Below are positions 59,689-60,065 of a stretch of 60,065 nt of DNA, piece by piece. The stretch is from a virus. The translations under genes and the position numbers were made by a program. How positions within the stretch are numbered: position 1 is the stretch's first letter; every line of letters starts with the position of its first letter. The notes below the pieces were generated by a model. That model was not told the DNA's origin. It ran no database searches and worked only from the letters and a program-made list of their open reading frames with translations. The stretch lies in IMG/VR virus record IMGVR_UViG_3300025120_000052, positions 1-60,065 of that record; one strand, given 5' to 3'.

Positions 59689-60065
59689 TGAACGAGCAAG
59701 CAATTAAAGACTCTTATGAGTTGTTTAAGACAGGTGGATACACCAAGTCTTATGAGGAGTTTGTAAGCCTTATCAACTCTAACCCTCAGGCTCTTGAGGA
59801 TTCGTACGAACTGTTTAAATCAGGAGGGTACTCAAAGAGTATGCAGGACTATGAGGCTTTGATGGGAGTAAAAAAAAAAGACGAGCCTACGGAATCCACT
59901 TCGGAAAGTGGTTCTTTGGATTTATTCGAAGCACCTAAACCAACAGAGGATGTTAGTGTTGAGGTTGAGGTCATGGAGCCTTCAAGTACGCGGACTCAAC
60001 CGATTCAAGTTACTCCTGATAGCCCCACTCAGGGCGGCATCAATAAAGAGAACAGAGAACTACAA
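59688..60065 (+). CDS. Start of the giant polyvalent virion protein (continues at base 1)
   Basis: ATG at 59688 overlapping the previous stop. The first 95 residues hold two tandem units, DSYELFKTGGYTKSYEEFVS and DSYELFKSGGYSKSMQDYEA, then a Lys run and acidic linker. The frame is identical to the one at base 3, so this is the N-terminus of the gene ending at 9200. Confidence 0.92.
   Translation, partial: MNEQAIKDSYELFKTGGYTKSYEEFVSLINSNPQALEDSYELFKSGGYSKSMQDYEALMGVKKKDEPTESTSESGSLDLFEAPKPTEDVSVEVEVMEPSSTRTQPIQVTPDSPTQGGINKENRELQ
59920..60065. repeat. Terminal redundancy, right copy
   Basis: Repeats bases 1-146 with one mismatch (59939 A, 20 C). Genome length without it is 59,919 bases. Confidence 0.93.

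Noticed and set aside
1-60065. Temperate lifestyle
   Set aside because: No integrase, excisionase, clear CI-type repressor or attachment site is visible; the winged-helix gene alone is not enough.
1-60065. CRISPR array, tRNA genes or diversity-generating retroelement
   Set aside because: The dispersed palindrome is not regularly spaced with spacers, no cloverleaf was found, and there is no reverse transcriptase.

Overview
The window is a complete or near-complete genome of a tailed phage, most likely a podovirus related to the crAss-like phages (Crassvirales) infecting a Bacteroidota host. The first and last 146 bases are the same sequence (1-146 and 59920-60065, one mismatch), so the contig closes into a circle of about 59.9 kb, and the largest gene (about 3,143 codons) runs across the join. 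Host evidence: promoters of the Bacteroidota type (TTTG or TTG, 20 bases, TAnnTTTG), no Shine-Dalgarno sites, and A/T-rich leaders built from AATC/AAT units. Crass-like evidence: the portal, capsid, stabilization-like and muzzle-like proteins and their order. These family calls are from recall and were not searched.

Layout. (1) 59688 through the join to 9200, plus strand: a giant polyvalent virion/cargo protein with a HEFGH zincin motif. (2) 9197-24542, minus strand: an early block with two stand-alone DnaA domain IV-like proteins, two small nucleases, an SF2 helicase, a primase-SF3 helicase, an SSB-like protein, a RecE-like exonuclease with a DUF1071 annealing protein, then an accessory part with a glutamine amidotransferase-GGCT-zinc ribbon fusion and an amidoligase. 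(3) 24543-25090: a G+C-rich noncoding, structured divide. (4) 25091-30615, plus strand: a small protein, a secreted M43-type metalloprotease with dockerin-like repeats, GroEL, a zinc-ribbon miniprotein, GroES, a lone minus-strand winged-helix protein, then a string of tiny basic proteins. (5) 30615-38554: fibre/appendage proteins and lysis genes. (6) 38544-59688: terminase, portal, scaffold, major capsid, a lipoprotein, tail-ring and muzzle proteins, cupin and cargo proteins.

The most interesting part is an RNA-processing layer. Two compact type III hammerhead ribozymes lie on the minus strand at 23781-23831 and 22654-22707, bracketing the amidoligase gene. Both have the same build: a 16-base hairpin palindrome, 5-6 bases, the ribozyme, then 17-23 bases to a start codon. 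The palindrome (GAGAGTTYRAACTCTC) is itself dispersed about 15 times through the genome. Its asymmetric copies are always oriented so that the transcript of the annotated gene reads UUCAAA in the centre, and many lie 14-20 bases before a start codon. This points to a genome-wide mRNA processing or translation-control element, of which the hammerhead leaders are a special form. I found no integrase, tRNA, CRISPR array, reverse transcriptase or virion RNA polymerase.
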